DNA of 64,000 nt, taken from the NCBI GenBank assembly GCA_900637135.1, contig LR134353.1, forward strand, positions 3,038,001-3,102,000, in the 5' to 3' direction. The translations under genes and the position numbers were made by a program. This document shows, in pieces, positions 63,788 through 64,000 of this stretch. The stretch comes from Mycolicibacterium flavescens. GTDB lineage: Bacteria; Actinomycetota; Actinomycetes; Mycobacteriales; Mycobacteriaceae. Within the stretch, counting starts at the first letter, position 1. Each line of letters starts with the position of its first letter. The notes under the pieces were generated by a model. The model was not told the origin of the DNA. It searched no databases and worked only from the letters and a program-made list of their open reading frames with translations.

Positions 63788-64000
63788 CGCTGGAAGCGGA
63801 GCCGATCGCGGGCGGCAACGTCGGCATGGGCACCGAGTACCTCGAAGTACGCGGACTCACAGTCGATTTCGATGGCTTCAAAGCGGTCAGCGATGTCGAC
63901 TTGACGCTGTTTCAGGGCGACCTGCGGTTCCTGATCGGCCCGAACGGTGCGGGCAAGACGACGGTCATCGACGCGATCACCGGCCTGGTCAGCGCCACCG
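63784..64000 (+). CDS. urtD: Urea ABC transporter ATPase (partial)
   Basis: First 72 residues, cut by the window end. A short lead (TLEAEPIAGGNVGMG) precedes the ABC domain YLEVRGLTVDFDGFKAVSDVDLTLFQGDLRFLIGPNGAGKTTVIDAITGL with Walker A GPNGAGKTT. LivG-like; it should energise UrtBC with UrtE, which must lie beyond the window. ATG overlaps the urtC stop (ATGA). Confidence 0.93.
   Translation, partial: MTLEAEPIAGGNVGMGTEYLEVRGLTVDFDGFKAVSDVDLTLFQGDLRFLIGPNGAGKTTVIDAITGLVSAT

Overview
The window is high-GC actinobacterial DNA, almost certainly from a Mycobacterium/Mycolicibacterium chromosome and probably an environmental fast grower. Its backbone keeps the M. tuberculosis Rv2532c-Rv2578c gene order: nusB-efp-pepQ, aroQ-aroB-aroK-aroC, aroE-mltG-ruvX-alaS, rarA, the ATP-grasp/transglutaminase genes, aspS, ypfJ and the Rv2578c-type radical SAM gene. 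GTG starts and 1-8 nt gene overlaps are common. I see no IS element, transposase, tRNA, rRNA or CRISPR array. No stretch longer than about 300 bases lacks a gene.

Layout. 1-1612: end of a serine hydrolase and an FAD monooxygenase. 1623-4373 (-): pepQ-efp-nusB-hypothetical. 4407-11706: two membrane proteins, a large cyclase/ATPase/TPR protein coupled to a carotene-desaturase-like FAD enzyme, and a convergent DUF5995-like gene; the block after 4952 is extra relative to M. tuberculosis. 11805-15186 (-): shikimate operon. 15215-20268: an accessory island with a TetR regulator, a hydrolase, two small enzymes-of-unknown-role and a Co-type nitrile hydratase operon (DUF1097 membrane protein, beta, alpha, activator, CbtB). 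20265-26139 (-): prepilin peptidase, then alaS-ruvX-mltG-aroE. 26287-33549: small conserved genes, an ArsR/SRPBCC pair, rarA, an SDR pair. 32521-37131 (-): ATP-grasp/alpha-E, transglutaminase and Zn-peptidase cassette. 37196-43914: HxlR/thiolase divergon, F420-type reductase, SDR, DUF4436, aspS, ketopantoate reductase. 43951-50964: SRPBCC protein, carboxylesterase, two metallopeptidases, MBL hydrolase, NmrA-like protein, mycofactocin-type SDR. 51076-56503: TetR-controlled catabolic cluster (thioesterase, amidohydrolase, two acyl-CoA dehydrogenases). 56511-59785: radical SAM protein and a HelR/HelD-type RNA polymerase recycling ATPase flanking a perfect SOS box. 59813-64000: secreted MmpS-like protein and a urea ABC transporter (urtABC, start of urtD).

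The most informative non-coding signals are operators. CATACT-N3-AGTATG occurs three times in the nitrile hydratase island. In two of them the start codon of the gene is the last three bases of the operator, and CATACT sits at -10 for a leaderless mRNA. GGTAAYGTCRTTACC occurs twice in the catabolic cluster. A tandem 16-bp operator precedes the ArsR gene. A CTATACC/GGTATAG palindrome lies between HxlR and thiolase. A TCGAAC-N4-GTTCGA LexA box lies inside a -35/-10 pair that would give a leaderless radical SAM mRNA.
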